From: Sphingomonas hankookensis
GTDB taxonomy: Bacteria; Pseudomonadota; Alphaproteobacteria; Sphingomonadales; Sphingomonadaceae
Assembly (NCBI RefSeq): GCF_028551275.1
Contig: NZ_CP117025.1
Span: 1,917,501 to 1,981,500 of the forward strand
DNA: 64,000 nt
Direction: 5' to 3'
The notes under the pieces are model-generated. The model saw only the letters and a list, made by a program, of their open reading frames with translations, made no database searches and had not been told where the DNA came from. Both the position numbers and the translations under genes were made by a program. Below are positions 37,193-45,784 of this stretch, piece by piece (position 1 is the first letter of the stretch; each line of letters begins with the position of its first letter).

Positions 37193-37208
37193 GCTAAACA
37201 TGTTAAAC
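37193..37208. promoter_or_regulatory. GCTAAACATGTTAAAC dyad in the zapA/tkt divergent region
   Basis: A 16-bp AT-rich partial dyad that matches 13 of 16 positions of the dyad upstream of the toxin-antitoxin genes at 42234-42249. It sits about 85 bp before the tkt start and 18 bp before the coiled-coil gene. It is a candidate regulator site. Confidence 0.35.
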
Positions 37209-37291
37209 AAACCTTGGGTTTGGCGGTTGACTGATCGGCGTGACGGTTCCAAAGGCTCGCGCGACCCTATCGGCGCCCAACAGGAGTGCGC

Positions 37292-39271
37292 GTGACCATA
37301 TCCCAGCTCGAACTCGCCAACGCCATCCGCGTTTTGTCGATGGACGCGGTGGAGGCCGCCAATTCGGGGCATCCCGGCATGCCGATGGGCATGGCCGATG
37401 TCGCCACCGTCCTCTGGTCGAAATTCCTGAAATTCGATCCCGCCGATCCGCATTGGGCGGACCGCGACCGGTTCGTCCTGTCGGCGGGCCATGGATCGAT
37501 GCTGATCTATTCGCTCCTCCACCTGACCGGCTATGCCAAGCCCACCATTCAGGACATTGCGAACTTCCGCAAGCTCGGCAGCCCGTGCGCCGGCCATCCT
37601 GAGAATTTCGAACTGCCCGGCATCGAATGCACCACCGGTCCGCTGGGGCAGGGGCTGGCGATGGCGGTCGGCATGGCCACCGCAGAGCGGCATTTGAACA
37701 CCGTGTTCGGCGACGATCTGGTCGATCACCGCACCTGGGTGATCGCCGGCGACGGCTGCCTGATGGAAGGCATCAATCACGAGGCGATCGGCCTTGCCGG
37801 TCACCTGAAGCTCGGCCGCCTGAACGTCCTGTGGGACGACAACCGCATCACGATCGACGGTTCGACCGACCTGTCGACCAGCGAGGACGTATCGGCCCGC
37901 TATGCCGCGACCGGCTGGCACGTCGTCGCCTGCGACGGCCACGACTTCGCCGACATCGAACGTGCGCTCGCCGAAGCCGCCGCCGACCCGCGCCCCTCGC
38001 TGGTCCGCTGCCGCACCGTCATCGGCAAGGGCGCCCCGAACAAGGGCGGCAGCCACAAGGTCCATGGCTCGCCGCTCGGTGCCGAGGAAATCCTCGCCAC
38101 CCGCGCCGCCTTGCTGTGGGAGCATGAAGCCTTCCACCTGCCCGAAGCGCTGACCGACGCGTGGAAGGAAATCGGCGCACGGGGCCAGTCGCTCCACGCC
38201 GACTGGAACCAGCGCCTGTCCGATCATGCCGATCGCGCGGAATTCGAACGCCGCATGGCCAACAAGCTGCCCGACGGCTGGTCGCTGAAGAGCCATATCG
38301 ACAGCCTGATCGCCGAGCCGAAGAAGATCGCGACCCGCGTCGCATCGTCGCTGGCGCTGGAAGCGATCAACGCCTCGCTGCCCGAAACGCTCGGCGGTTC
38401 GGCGGACCTCACGCCCTCGAACAATACCCAGACCAAGGCGCAGGTCGCGCTGACGGCGGAGGATTATTCCGGTCGCTACATCCATTACGGCATCCGCGAA
38501 TTCGGCATGTCGGCGGCGATGAACGGCATGGCGCTGCACGGCGGCGTGCTGGCCTATGGCGGCACCTTCCTGGTGTTCGCCGACTATGCCCGGCCGGCCA
38601 TCCGCCTGTCGGCACTGCAGAATGCCGGTGTCGTCTATGTCATGACTCACGACTCGATCGGTCTGGGCGAAGACGGCCCGACGCACCAGCCGATCGAGCA
38701 TGTGATGAGCCTGCGCATCATCCCCGGCCTCGACGTCTATCGCCCCGCCGATGCGGTCGAGACGGCGGAATGCTGGGAACTGGCGGTACAGCGCCGCGAC
38801 GGCCCCTCGCTGCTGGCTCTGTCGCGCCAGAACCTGCCGCAGCTTCGCACCGAAACCAGCGAGAACCGCAGCGCCAAGGGTGCGTACCGCCTCAAGGCCG
38901 CCGAAGCCGACCGCCGCGTCATCCTGATCGCGACCGGGTCGGAGGTCGAGATCGCTATCGGCGTCGCGCAGCAGCTCGAAGCCAAGGGCATCGGCGCCGA
39001 TGTCGTGTCGATGCCGTGCTGGTCCCGCTTCGATGCGCAGGACGCCGCCTATCGCGAGGACGTGCTGCCGCATGCCCGCCCGGACGAAATCCTGCGCGTG
39101 TCGATCGAGGCGGGCACGACCATCGGCTGGGAACGCTACACCATGGTCGACGGCCTGCGCTTCGGCATCGACCGCTTCGGCGCATCGGCCCCGGCCGACA
39201 AGCTCTACGAACATTTCGGACTGACTGCCGATGCCATCACCGCAAAGGTGCTGGCGCGGCTCGGCAACTGA
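37292..39271 (+). CDS. tkt: Transketolase
   Basis: A 659-residue thiamine-diphosphate enzyme of the pentose phosphate pathway. Motifs are ANSGHPGMPMGMADVATVLW, the TPP-binding VIAGDGCLMEGINHEAIGLA with DDNRITIDG, and the pyrimidine-domain EFGMSAAMNGMALHGG and DSIGLGEDGPTHQPIEH. GTG at 37292 fits the AGGAG spacing and the family N-terminus; a GTG at 37286 is too close. It is followed 12 bp later by gap. Confidence 0.96.
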   Translation: MTISQLELANAIRVLSMDAVEAANSGHPGMPMGMADVATVLWSKFLKFDPADPHWADRDRFVLSAGHGSMLIYSLLHLTGYAKPTIQDIANFRKLGSPCAGHPENFELPGIECTTGPLGQGLAMAVGMATAERHLNTVFGDDLVDHRTWVIAGDGCLMEGINHEAIGLAGHLKLGRLNVLWDDNRITIDGSTDLSTSEDVSARYAATGWHVVACDGHDFADIERALAEAAADPRPSLVRCRTVIGKGAPNKGGSHKVHGSPLGAEEILATRAALLWEHEAFHLPEALTDAWKEIGARGQSLHADWNQRLSDHADRAEFERRMANKLPDGWSLKSHIDSLIAEPKKIATRVASSLALEAINASLPETLGGSADLTPSNNTQTKAQVALTAEDYSGRYIHYGIREFGMSAAMNGMALHGGVLAYGGTFLVFADYARPAIRLSALQNAGVVYVMTHDSIGLGEDGPTHQPIEHVMSLRIIPGLDVYRPADAVETAECWELAVQRRDGPSLLALSRQNLPQLRTETSENRSAKGAYRLKAAEADRRVILIATGSEVEIAIGVAQQLEAKGIGADVVSMPCWSRFDAQDAAYREDVLPHARPDEILRVSIEAGTTIGWERYTMVDGLRFGIDRFGASAPADKLYEHFGLTADAITAKVLARLGN

Positions 39272-39283
39272 GGAGACGCGGAT

Positions 39284-40291
39284 ATGACGAAAGTAGCGAT
39301 CAACGGGTTCGGACGCATCGGCCGTCTGGTGGCGCGCGCGATCCTCGAACGGCCCGACAGCGGGCTGGAACTGGTGACGATCAACGACCTCGCCGACGCC
39401 AAGTCGAACGCATGGCTGTTCAGCCGCGATTCGGTCCATGGCCGCTATCCGGGCGAAGTCGCCGCCGAAGGCGACGACCTGGTCATCGACGGCAAGCGCA
39501 TCCGCGTCACTGCCGAGCGTGATCCGGCCAACCTGCCGCACAAGGAACTGGGCGTCGAGCTGGTCCTCGAATGCACCGGCTTCTTCACCGACCGCGACAG
39601 CTGCCAGAAGCATATCGATGCCGGTGCCAAGCGCGTGCTGATCTCGGCCCCGGGCAAGAATGTCGACCTGACCGTCGTGTACGGCGTCAACCACGACAAG
39701 CTCGAAGCCGGCCACACCATCGTGTCGAACGCTTCGTGCACCACCAACTGTCTGGCGCCGGTCGCCAAGGTGCTGAACGACGCCATCGGCATCGAACGCG
39801 GCCTGATGACCACGATCCACGCCTATACCAACGACCAGAAGATCCTCGACCAGATCCATCCGGACCTGCGCCGCGCCCGTGCCGCCGCCATGTCGATGAT
39901 CCCGACCACCACCGGCGCCGCCCGCGCGGTCGGTGAAGTGCTGCCCGAACTCAAGGGCAAGCTCGACGGTTCGGCCGTCCGCGTGCCGGTGCCGGACGGC
40001 AGCCTCGTCGACCTGACCTTCACCCCGAAGCGGGACACGACCAAGGACGAAGTGAATTCGATCCTGAAGGCGGCGTCGGAATCGGGTCCGCTCAAGGGCG
40101 TGCTCTACTTCTCGGACGAGCCGCTGGTCTCGATCGACATCGTCCACACCCCCGCATCGTCGACCGTCGACAGCCTCGAGACCGCCGTGCTCGACGGCAA
40201 GCTGGTCCGCGTCGTGTCGTGGTACGACAATGAATGGGGCTTCTCGAACCGCATGGTCGACACCGCGACCGCCATGGCGAAGCTGGGCTGA
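39284..40291 (+). CDS. gap: Glyceraldehyde-3-phosphate dehydrogenase
   Basis: A 335-residue NAD-dependent dehydrogenase. It has the N-terminal [18 protein letters not shown], catalytic Cys152 in [16 protein letters not shown], and the [20 protein letters not shown] and [14 protein letters not shown] segments. Full length. It lies between tkt and a MOSC gene, with pgk beyond, so transcription as a glycolysis/pentose phosphate unit is likely. The N-terminal acidic residues (around DLADAKSN) suggest NAD preference but are not decisive. Confidence 0.96.
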   Translation: MTKVAINGFGRIGRLVARAILERPDSGLELVTINDLADAKSNAWLFSRDSVHGRYPGEVAAEGDDLVIDGKRIRVTAERDPANLPHKELGVELVLECTGFFTDRDSCQKHIDAGAKRVLISAPGKNVDLTVVYGVNHDKLEAGHTIVSNASCTTNCLAPVAKVLNDAIGIERGLMTTIHAYTNDQKILDQIHPDLRRARAAAMSMIPTTTGAARAVGEVLPELKGKLDGSAVRVPVPDGSLVDLTFTPKRDTTKDEVNSILKAASESGPLKGVLYFSDEPLVSIDIVHTPASSTVDSLETAVLDGKLVRVVSWYDNEWGFSNRMVDTATAMAKLG

Positions 40292-40296
40292 GCCCG

Positions 40297-40773
40297 ATGG
40301 CGGGCGGTGTTCTTAGGGGGATCGCCCGCCACGCCTTTTCGCGCGGGCCGATCGAACTGGTGCAGACGGTGCGCATCACCGTCGAAACCGGCATCGACGG
40401 CGACTTTCGCGGCGCGCTGAAGCCCGGGCGGAACAAGCGGCAGGTGTCGCTGATGGAAGTCGGCGACTGGGCGCAGGCGATGACGCTGATCGGCCACGAC
40501 CTGCCATGGTGGGAACGCCGCGCGAATTTGCTGGTCGAGAATTTCGACCTGCCGCAGACGCTGGGCGTACGTGTCCGCGTCGGCGAGGTGCTGCTCGAAA
40601 TCACCAAGGAATGCGATCCGTGCAGCCGCATGGAGACGATCGCAGAGGGCCTGCGCGCCGCGCTGACGCCCGACTGGCGCGGCGGCGCGCTGGCGCAGGT
40701 GATCGAGGGCGGCCGGATCAGCGTCGGCGATACGATACGAATTGAAACCAAGCCGCCCGTTTGTGCTGAGTAG
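40297..40773 (+). CDS. MOSC-domain protein
   Basis: A 158-residue MOSC (molybdenum cofactor sulfurase C-terminal) domain protein. The conserved Cys lies in ITKECDPCSRMETIAEG, and NKRQVSLMEVGDWAQAM resembles the family's substrate-binding helix. Stand-alone MOSC proteins carry sulfur or reduce N-hydroxylated compounds with Mo cofactor; the role here is unknown. It begins 5 bp after gap. The last codons (Val-Cys-Ala-Glu-stop) are encoded by the edge of the palindromic repeat at 40757, so the original C-terminus may have been replaced. Confidence 0.85.
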   Translation: MAGGVLRGIARHAFSRGPIELVQTVRITVETGIDGDFRGALKPGRNKRQVSLMEVGDWAQAMTLIGHDLPWWERRANLLVENFDLPQTLGVRVRVGEVLLEITKECDPCSRMETIAEGLRAALTPDWRGGALAQVIEGGRISVGDTIRIETKPPVCAE

Positions 40774-40857
40774 GGACTGAGCTTGTCGAAGGCCCGTATC
40801 GAAGCATCCTTCGATACGCCATTTCGACTTCGCTCAATGGCTACTCAGGACGAACGG
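40757..40857. repeat. Dispersed palindrome, family D
   Basis: Imperfect nested inverted repeat. Outer arms CCGTTTGTGCTGAGTAG / CTACTCAGGACGAACGG enclose inner arms GTATCGAAGcatCCTTCGATAC and GACTGAGCTTGTCGAA / TTTCGACTTCGCTCA. It spans the end of the MOSC gene and reaches to 22 bp before the pgk start. Confidence 0.85.
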
Positions 40858-40878
40858 GTGGTCATCAGGAGCGAAGAC

Positions 40879-42069
40879 ATGAGCCGTAATTTCAAGACGC
40901 TCGACGACATGGGCGACCTCACCGGCAAGCGCGTGCTGGTCCGCGAGGACCTGAACGTGCCGATGGCCGACGGCGCCGTCACCGACGACACCCGCCTGCG
41001 CGCCACGATCGGCACCGTCACCGAACTGGCGGATCGCGGCGCGATCGTCCTGATCCTTGCCCATTTCGGCCGTCCCAAGGGGCAGCCGAACCCGACCATG
41101 TCGCTGGCCCCCGTCACCAAGCCGCTGTCGGACGTGCTGGGCCGCGAAGTCCGTTTCGTCGATTGGACCGGCGCTGCCGAAGCGGTGCGCATGATGCAGC
41201 CGGGCGACATCGCCGTGCTGGAAAACACCCGCTTCTTCGCCGGCGAAGAGAAGAACGATCCGCAACTCGTTGAAACCATGGCCGCGCTTGGCGACTATTA
41301 TGTCAACGACGCCTTCTCGGCAGCGCACCGCGCCCATGCCTCGACCGAAGGCCTCGCGCACAAGCTCCCCGCGTTCGCCGGGCGGCAGATGGAGGCCGAA
41401 CTCGACGCGCTCGACAAGGCGCTGGGCAACCCGCAGCACCCGGTCGCGGCGGTTGTCGGCGGCGCGAAGGTGTCGTCGAAGCTCGACGTGCTGAAGCATC
41501 TGGTCGGGCAGGTCGATCACCTCATCATCGGTGGCGGCATGGCCAACACCTTCCTCGCGGCGCGCGGTGTCGATGTCGGCAAGTCGCTGTGCGAACACGA
41601 CCTGACCGGCACGGCGGACGAAATCTTTGAAGCCGCCGAAAAGGCCAACTGCACCATCCACCTGCCCTATGACGTGGTGGTGGCGAAGGAGTTCAAGCCG
41701 AACCCGGTAACCCGCACCGTCAACGTCCATGAAGTCGCCGCCGACGAAATGATCCTCGACGTCGGTCCTGCCGCAACCGAGGCGCTGGGCGACGTGCTCA
41801 AGAACTGCCGCACTTTGGTGTGGAACGGGCCGATGGGCGCGTTCGAAACCCCGCCGTTCGACGTCGCGACGGTTTCGCTGGCCAAGACGGCGGCGGCGCT
41901 GACCGCCGACGGTTCGCTGGTGTCGGTCGCGGGCGGCGGCGATACCGTTGCGGCGCTCAACCAGGCCGGGGTGAGCGACCAGTTCAGCTTCATCTCGACC
42001 GCCGGCGGTGCGTTCCTCGAATGGATGGAGGGCAAGGAACTGCCCGGCGTCGCCGCGCTGATCCGCTGA
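40879..42069 (+). CDS. pgk: Phosphoglycerate kinase
   Basis: A 396-residue glycolytic kinase. It has the substrate-binding [20 protein letters not shown] and [18 protein letters not shown], hinge/nucleotide parts [16 protein letters not shown], and the C-terminal [20 protein letters not shown] with [21 protein letters not shown] at 40879 follows CAGGAGCGAAGAC and gives the family start. The palindrome at 42091 is its probable terminator. Confidence 0.96.
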   Translation: MSRNFKTLDDMGDLTGKRVLVREDLNVPMADGAVTDDTRLRATIGTVTELADRGAIVLILAHFGRPKGQPNPTMSLAPVTKPLSDVLGREVRFVDWTGAAEAVRMMQPGDIAVLENTRFFAGEEKNDPQLVETMAALGDYYVNDAFSAAHRAHASTEGLAHKLPAFAGRQMEAELDALDKALGNPQHPVAAVVGGAKVSSKLDVLKHLVGQVDHLIIGGGMANTFLAARGVDVGKSLCEHDLTGTADEIFEAAEKANCTIHLPYDVVVAKEFKPNPVTRTVNVHEVAADEMILDVGPAATEALGDVLKNCRTLVWNGPMGAFETPPFDVATVSLAKTAAALTADGSLVSVAGGGDTVAALNQAGVSDQFSFISTAGGAFLEWMEGKELPGVAALIR

Positions 42070-42090
42070 GCCAAATCCGCAACCCAGACC

Positions 42091-42175
42091 GTACCCCCGC
42101 GCAGGCGGGGGTCCAGAGCGCCGAACGCTACGCTGCGTAGCCTGGCCCTGGACCCCCGCCTGCGCGGGGGTACGG
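42091..42175. repeat. Dispersed palindrome, family B, copy 4
   Basis: GTACCCCCGCGCAGGCGGGG and CCCCCGCCTGCGCGGGGGTA arms around a central GCTACGCTGCGTAGC palindrome. It lies 21 bp past the pgk stop and is probably its terminator. Confidence 0.88.
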
Positions 42176-42227
42176 CGTTTAATACGGGCCAAACCAACAA
42201 CCCGCTTGATCCCATCCCCAACCCCCG

Positions 42228-42258
42228 CTACCCGTTCAACACGTTAAACGAAGGGTAG
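42228..42258. promoter_or_regulatory. Operator-like dyad in front of the toxin-antitoxin genes
   Basis: CTACCC (42228-42233) and GGGTAG (42253-42258) flank GTTCAACACGTTAAAC (42234-42249), which has the symmetric pattern GTTnAACnnGTTnAAC. It ends 5 bp before the antitoxin TTG and overlaps its ribosome-binding region. Ribbon-helix-helix antitoxins usually bind such dyads to repress their own operon. Confidence 0.6.
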
Positions 42259-42262
42259 GGCG

Positions 42263-42499
42263 TTGCTGGGAGTACGACTCGACACCGAACTGGAGGAGCG
42301 GCTCGCCAACGTCGCCCGGTCGCAGGGGCGTTCGAAAAGCGACATCGCCCGCGATGCCGTGCGCCGCTATGTCGAGCTGCACGACGAAGCCTTTCGCGCC
42401 GAAGCCCGCCGCCAGTCCGAACGCGCCGCTGCCCGCGACGACGGCGCCGACTGGGCCTTTTTCGACCGGGTGGAAGCGGAGGACGGCCGGTGGAGATAA
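42263..42499 (+). CDS. Ribbon-helix-helix (CopG/MetJ-type) antitoxin
   Basis: A 78-residue protein. Residues 1-45 fit the RHH fold: a beta strand (LGVRLDTEL), then helices EERLANVARSQGR and KSDIARDAVRRYVELHD. The charged C-terminal helix (RRQSERAAARDDGADWAFF) would wrap the toxin. The start is a TTG at 42263 after AAGGGTAGGG; no ATG or GTG is available. It overlaps the MazF gene by 10 bp and is preceded by a dyad operator. It probably neutralises the toxin and represses the pair. Confidence 0.85.
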   Translation: MLGVRLDTELEERLANVARSQGRSKSDIARDAVRRYVELHDEAFRAEARRQSERAAARDDGADWAFFDRVEAEDGRWR

Positions 42500-42822
42500 G
42501 GCGCGGCATGATCGTCCTGGTCGAAGGGCCGGGCGACCTGGCGGTGAAGCGCCGTCCCTTCCTGGTCGTGCAATCCGACCTGTTCAACGAAGCGCACGCC
42601 TCGGTGACGCTTGTCCCGCTGACCAGCCTCACCGGCGGCGAGACGCTGTTCCGCGTGCCGTTTCCCGCGTCCGACTCGACCGGCATCTCGGTCGAAAGCG
42701 AGGCGCAGGTCGACAAGATCAAGACGCTGCGCCGCAGCCGCGTGGTGCGCGTGCTGGGACAGGCGGACGCCACATCGATGGAGCAGGTGGACCAGGCGCT
42801 CCGGCGCTGGCTCGCGCTCTGA
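42490..42822 (+). CDS. MazF/PemK-family endoribonuclease toxin
   Basis: A 110-residue SH3-like barrel toxin. It has the MazF start MEIRRGMIVLVEGPGDLAVK with RRPFLVVQSDLFN, the central LVPLTSLTGGETLFRVPFPA, and the SEAQVDKIKTLRRSRVVRVL segment that corresponds to the active-site and dimer region. It is expected to cleave mRNA at short sequences when antitoxin is lost. It is encoded directly after and overlapping the antitoxin. The pair sits between pgk and fba, and its removal would leave a continuous glycolytic cluster. Confidence 0.88.
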   Translation: MEIRRGMIVLVEGPGDLAVKRRPFLVVQSDLFNEAHASVTLVPLTSLTGGETLFRVPFPASDSTGISVESEAQVDKIKTLRRSRVVRVLGQADATSMEQVDQALRRWLAL

Positions 42823-42850
42823 CGCCATTTCAACACCCAAGGGGTCGATC

Positions 42851-43756
42851 ATGAACAACGCCGACATGACTGCGAAGATTGCCGACGGACACGGGTTCAT
42901 CGCCGCGCTCGACCAGAGCGGCGGTTCGACGCCCAAGGCGCTGAAGGGCTATGGCATCGACGAAGGTGCATGGAACACCGACGAGGAAATGTTCGGCCTG
43001 ATCCACGACATGCGCGCGCGCATCATCCTCTCCCCCGCCTTCACCGGCGACAAGGTGATCGGCGCGATCCTGTTCGAACGCACCATGGACGGGCAGGCGG
43101 GCGGCAAGCCGGTGCCGCAGGCGCTGGCCGACAAGGGCGTCGTGCCCTTCCTCAAGATCGACAAAGGGCTGGAGGACGAAGCCAACGGCGTTCAGCTGAT
43201 GAAGCCGATGCCCGGCCTCGACGACCTGCTCGCCCGCGCGGCGAAGCTCGGCATCTTCGGCACTAAGGAACGCTCGGTCATCAACCTCGCCAACCGCGAA
43301 GGGATCGCTGCCGTCGTGAAGCAGCAGTTCGAAGTCGCGCAGCAGGTCATCGCCGCCGGCCTGATGCCGATCATCGAACCGGAAGTGAACATCAAGAGCG
43401 CCGAGCGTGCCGAGGCCGACCAGATCCTGCTCGAAGAAACGCTCACGGCGCTCGACGCGATGACCGGCAACGACAAGGTGATGCTGAAGCTGTCGCTGCC
43501 GGCCAAGCCCGGCCTGTTCCAGCCGCTGGTCGACCATCCGCGCGTGCTGCGCGTCGTGGCGCTGTCGGGCGGGTTCAGCCGGACCGAGGCCTGCGCCGAA
43601 CTGGCGAAGAACCCCGGCATCATCGCCAGCTTCAGCCGCGCGCTGCTCTCCGACTTGCGCCAGCAGATGACCGACGCCGAGTTCGACAAGGCGCTGGGCA
43701 GCGCGATCGACGAAATCCACTGCGCCTCGACACAGAAGGCGCTGCTCGCGGCGTAA
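42851..43756 (+). CDS. Class I fructose-bisphosphate aldolase
   Basis: A 301-residue Schiff-base aldolase of the bacterial class I type (FBA I, about 300 residues) interconverting fructose-1,6-bisphosphate with triose phosphates. Family segments are GFIAALDQSGGSTPKALKGY, the KIDKGLEDEANGVQLMKPMP block, MPIIEPEVNIKS and NDKVMLKLSLPAKPGLF, with the likely catalytic Lys, then VVALSGGFSRTEAC. It is metal independent, unlike class II enzymes. ATG follows AAGGGG. A rho-independent terminator follows at 43786. Confidence 0.93.
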   Translation: MNNADMTAKIADGHGFIAALDQSGGSTPKALKGYGIDEGAWNTDEEMFGLIHDMRARIILSPAFTGDKVIGAILFERTMDGQAGGKPVPQALADKGVVPFLKIDKGLEDEANGVQLMKPMPGLDDLLARAAKLGIFGTKERSVINLANREGIAAVVKQQFEVAQQVIAAGLMPIIEPEVNIKSAERAEADQILLEETLTALDAMTGNDKVMLKLSLPAKPGLFQPLVDHPRVLRVVALSGGFSRTEACAELAKNPGIIASFSRALLSDLRQQMTDAEFDKALGSAIDEIHCASTQKALLAA

Positions 43757-43785
43757 CGCTTTCCTACAAGCTCCCAGCCATGGCA

Positions 43786-43821
43786 AAAGGGCATCGGCCG
43801 CTCCAGCGTCCGGTGCTCTTT
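43786..43821 (+). terminator. Rho-independent-like terminator after aldolase gene
   Basis: AAAGGGCATCGG pairs with CCGGTGCTCTTT (12 bp with two wobbles). The loop can itself pair as CGC-TCCA-GCG. The 3' arm ends in TTT. It starts 30 bp beyond the aldolase stop. Confidence 0.65.
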
Positions 43822-43844
43822 GTCATCGTAGCCGCCCCTTCCCA

Positions 43845-43900
43845 CGTCACCCCGGGCTTGACCCGGGGTCCCGCTTCTTCTTCTTCTTCTTCTTCTTGCC
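43845..43900. repeat. Half copy of palindrome family A with a TTC tract
   Basis: CGTCACCCCGGGCTTGACCC continues into GGGGTCCCGC and then about eight tandem TTC units ending near 43897. Only the left half of the palindrome is present. The expanded TTC tract corresponds to the short CTTCTTC centre of the complete copy at 5842. Confidence 0.75.
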
Positions 43901-43961
43901 GCCCCGGCGAACAACCTACTTACTATTGATAGTTACTCGCAACGCTACGCGCAAAACGCGC

Positions 43962-43989
43962 GCGAGTGTGAACTTAGTGAACTTTGGCC
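43962..43989. repeat. 28-nt dispersed motif, copy 2
   Basis: Identical over 28 nt to 13780-13807. Here it is 46 bp upstream of thiE and follows the small hairpin-like ACGCGCAAAACGCGCG. It might lie in the thiE promoter or leader. Confidence 0.8.
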
Positions 43990-44035
43990 CCCAAAACCCT
44001 TCCACCCGCCGCCGCGCTGGGGCAGGGAAGGCGCC

Positions 44036-44722
44036 ATGACCCTGAACGAAGACCCGCTCGGCCCGCTGTCGCCCGATTTCGCGACCCAGTTCGTCCGCGA
44101 CGTGCGCCGCCCGCCGTGCCAGCTTTACCTCATCTCTCCGCTCGATGTGACCGGCACCTTTCCCGACCGCCTCGCCCGCGCGCTCGATGCCGGGCCGGTC
44201 GCCGCGTTCCAGTTCCGGGTGAAGGATATCGACCAGCACGCCGCCGCGCGACTGGCCGAACCGCTTCAGAAGATTTGCGCCGACCGCGACGTCGCCTTGA
44301 TCGTCAACGACAGCATCAGCCTGACCAAGCGGCTAGGCGCGGATGGCGTCCATCTGGGCCAGGACGATGGCGATGCCCGAGAAGCGCGCGACGTACTCGG
44401 CCCCAATGTCCAGATCGGCGTGACCGTCCATGACAGCCGCCATCTCGCCATGGAAGCGGGGGAGGCTGGCGCCGACTATGTAGCGTTCGGCGCCTTCTAC
44501 CCGACGACAACCAAGCAGGTCGCGCATGTCGCCGATCCGGTGCTGCTGTCGTGGTGGTCGACCGTGTTCGAACTCCCCTGTGTCGCGATCGGCGGCATCA
44601 CGCCGGCCAACGCCCCCGATCTCGTCCGCGCCGGGGCCGACTTCCTCGCCGTATCGGGCGCGGTCTGGAACGGCGACGAAGCGGCGGCGGTGCAGGCGTT
44701 CGCGGCGGTTCTCGGCACGTAA
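44036..44722 (+). CDS. thiE: Thiamine phosphate synthase
   Basis: A 228-residue TIM-barrel enzyme joining HMP-PP and thiazole phosphate to thiamine phosphate. The conserved parts are LIVNDSISLTKRLGADGVHL with GQDD, GVTVHDSRHLAMEAGEAGAD, YVAFGAFYPTTTKQ and AIGGITPANAPDLV. ATG follows AGGGAAGG. No TPP riboswitch was recognised upstream. About 30 N-terminal residues before PCQLYLISP are longer than in compact ThiE proteins but common in this group. Confidence 0.92.
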   Translation: MTLNEDPLGPLSPDFATQFVRDVRRPPCQLYLISPLDVTGTFPDRLARALDAGPVAAFQFRVKDIDQHAAARLAEPLQKICADRDVALIVNDSISLTKRLGADGVHLGQDDGDAREARDVLGPNVQIGVTVHDSRHLAMEAGEAGADYVAFGAFYPTTTKQVAHVADPVLLSWWSTVFELPCVAIGGITPANAPDLVRAGADFLAVSGAVWNGDEAAAVQAFAAVLGT

Positions 44723-44778
44723 GGAAACCGCCGCCGGGTCCGGTCGTTATCCACCCTCAACGATGTTGGGGATGGTGT

Positions 44779-45771
44779 ATGAAGCGACTGGCCTTGGCGG
44801 CGATCCTGGGGAGCGGCGTGGCGATGGCGCAGGCGCCTGCGCCCGCGCCGCAACTCCCGGCGGTCGACCGAAATATCCTGCACGCGCAGGTGCTGCTCGA
44901 CCGGCACGGCTTCACGAGCGGCGTGATCGACGGCAGGGACAGCGCGCTGTTCAAACAGGCGCTACGTGGATTCCAGACCGCCCGAGGCCTGCCGGTCACT
45001 GGCAAGCTCGATGCCGCGACCACCCGTGCGCTGAACCCCAATATGCGCCCCGCGACGGTGACCCTGACCCTGTCCGAACGCGCGCTGGCCGGGCCGTACA
45101 CCAACCCGATCCCCAAGGAATATGCCGATCAGGCGAAGCTGACGACGATCGGCTACCGCTCGCCGCTCGAAAAGCTGGCCGAGATGTTCCACACCACGCC
45201 CGCCACGCTGGTCGCGCTGAACAGCCGGGAAACGATGCTGCGCCCCGGCACCCGCGTCGTCTTTCCCAACGTCCTGCCCTCGTCGCGCAGCTATGCGGAG
45301 AGCTGGTCGGGCGACTATCGCCAGACGCTCGCCAATCTGAACGTCGACGCCAACCAGCCCCAGGCCGACCGCGTCGTGGTCGACAAGTCGGAAGGCTGGC
45401 TGCGCGCCTATAAGGGCGACAAGATCCTCGCCCAGTTTCCCGCGACGATGGGCTCGTCGCACGACCCGCTGCCGATCGGCGAATGGAAGATTCAGGGCGT
45501 CGCCGCCAATCCCGACTGGCAGTACAATCCGGCGATCCTGCGCCATGCCGACAAGTCGGACAGCAAGGAGATCGTGCCGCCCGGCCCCAACAATCCGGTC
45601 GGCGTCGTCTGGATCGATCTCTCGAAAGAGCATTACGGTATCCACGGCACGCCCGAGCCGGAGAATATCGGGAAGACCGAGAGCAATGGCTGCATCCGAC
45701 TGACCAACTGGGACGCCGCCCGGCTGTCGCTGATGGTCAAGCCCGGCACGCCGGCGATCTTCCAGCCATAG
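44779..45771 (+). CDS. L,D-transpeptidase with peptidoglycan-binding domain
   Basis: A 330-residue periplasmic cell-wall enzyme. Signal peptide MKRLALAAILGSGVAMAQA. A PG_binding_1 domain lies at about residues 30-90 (LLDRHGFTSGVIDGRDSALF, GFQTARGLPVTGKLD). The central segment (TTPATLVALNSRETML) resembles LysM. The YkuD catalytic domain is C-terminal with HYGIHGTPEP and SNGCIRLTNWD, nucleophile Cys305. It forms 3-3 cross-links or attaches proteins to peptidoglycan. It is followed 13 bp later by an M23 peptidase gene. Confidence 0.92.
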   Translation: MKRLALAAILGSGVAMAQAPAPAPQLPAVDRNILHAQVLLDRHGFTSGVIDGRDSALFKQALRGFQTARGLPVTGKLDAATTRALNPNMRPATVTLTLSERALAGPYTNPIPKEYADQAKLTTIGYRSPLEKLAEMFHTTPATLVALNSRETMLRPGTRVVFPNVLPSSRSYAESWSGDYRQTLANLNVDANQPQADRVVVDKSEGWLRAYKGDKILAQFPATMGSSHDPLPIGEWKIQGVAANPDWQYNPAILRHADKSDSKEIVPPGPNNPVGVVWIDLSKEHYGIHGTPEPENIGKTESNGCIRLTNWDAARLSLMVKPGTPAIFQP

Positions 45772-45784
45772 CGGAGGGCAGGGG

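Noticed and set aside
37181..40147. A 988-codon open frame on the minus strand across tkt and gap
   Set aside because: It is the antisense shadow of two strongly conserved genes. Very high third-position GC removes stops from the opposite strand, and the translation has no recognisable domain.
43822..44035. TPP riboswitch upstream of thiE
   Set aside because: No CTGAGA...ACCTGA-type THI-box core is present; the region holds a half palindrome, a TTC tract and the 28-nt motif instead.
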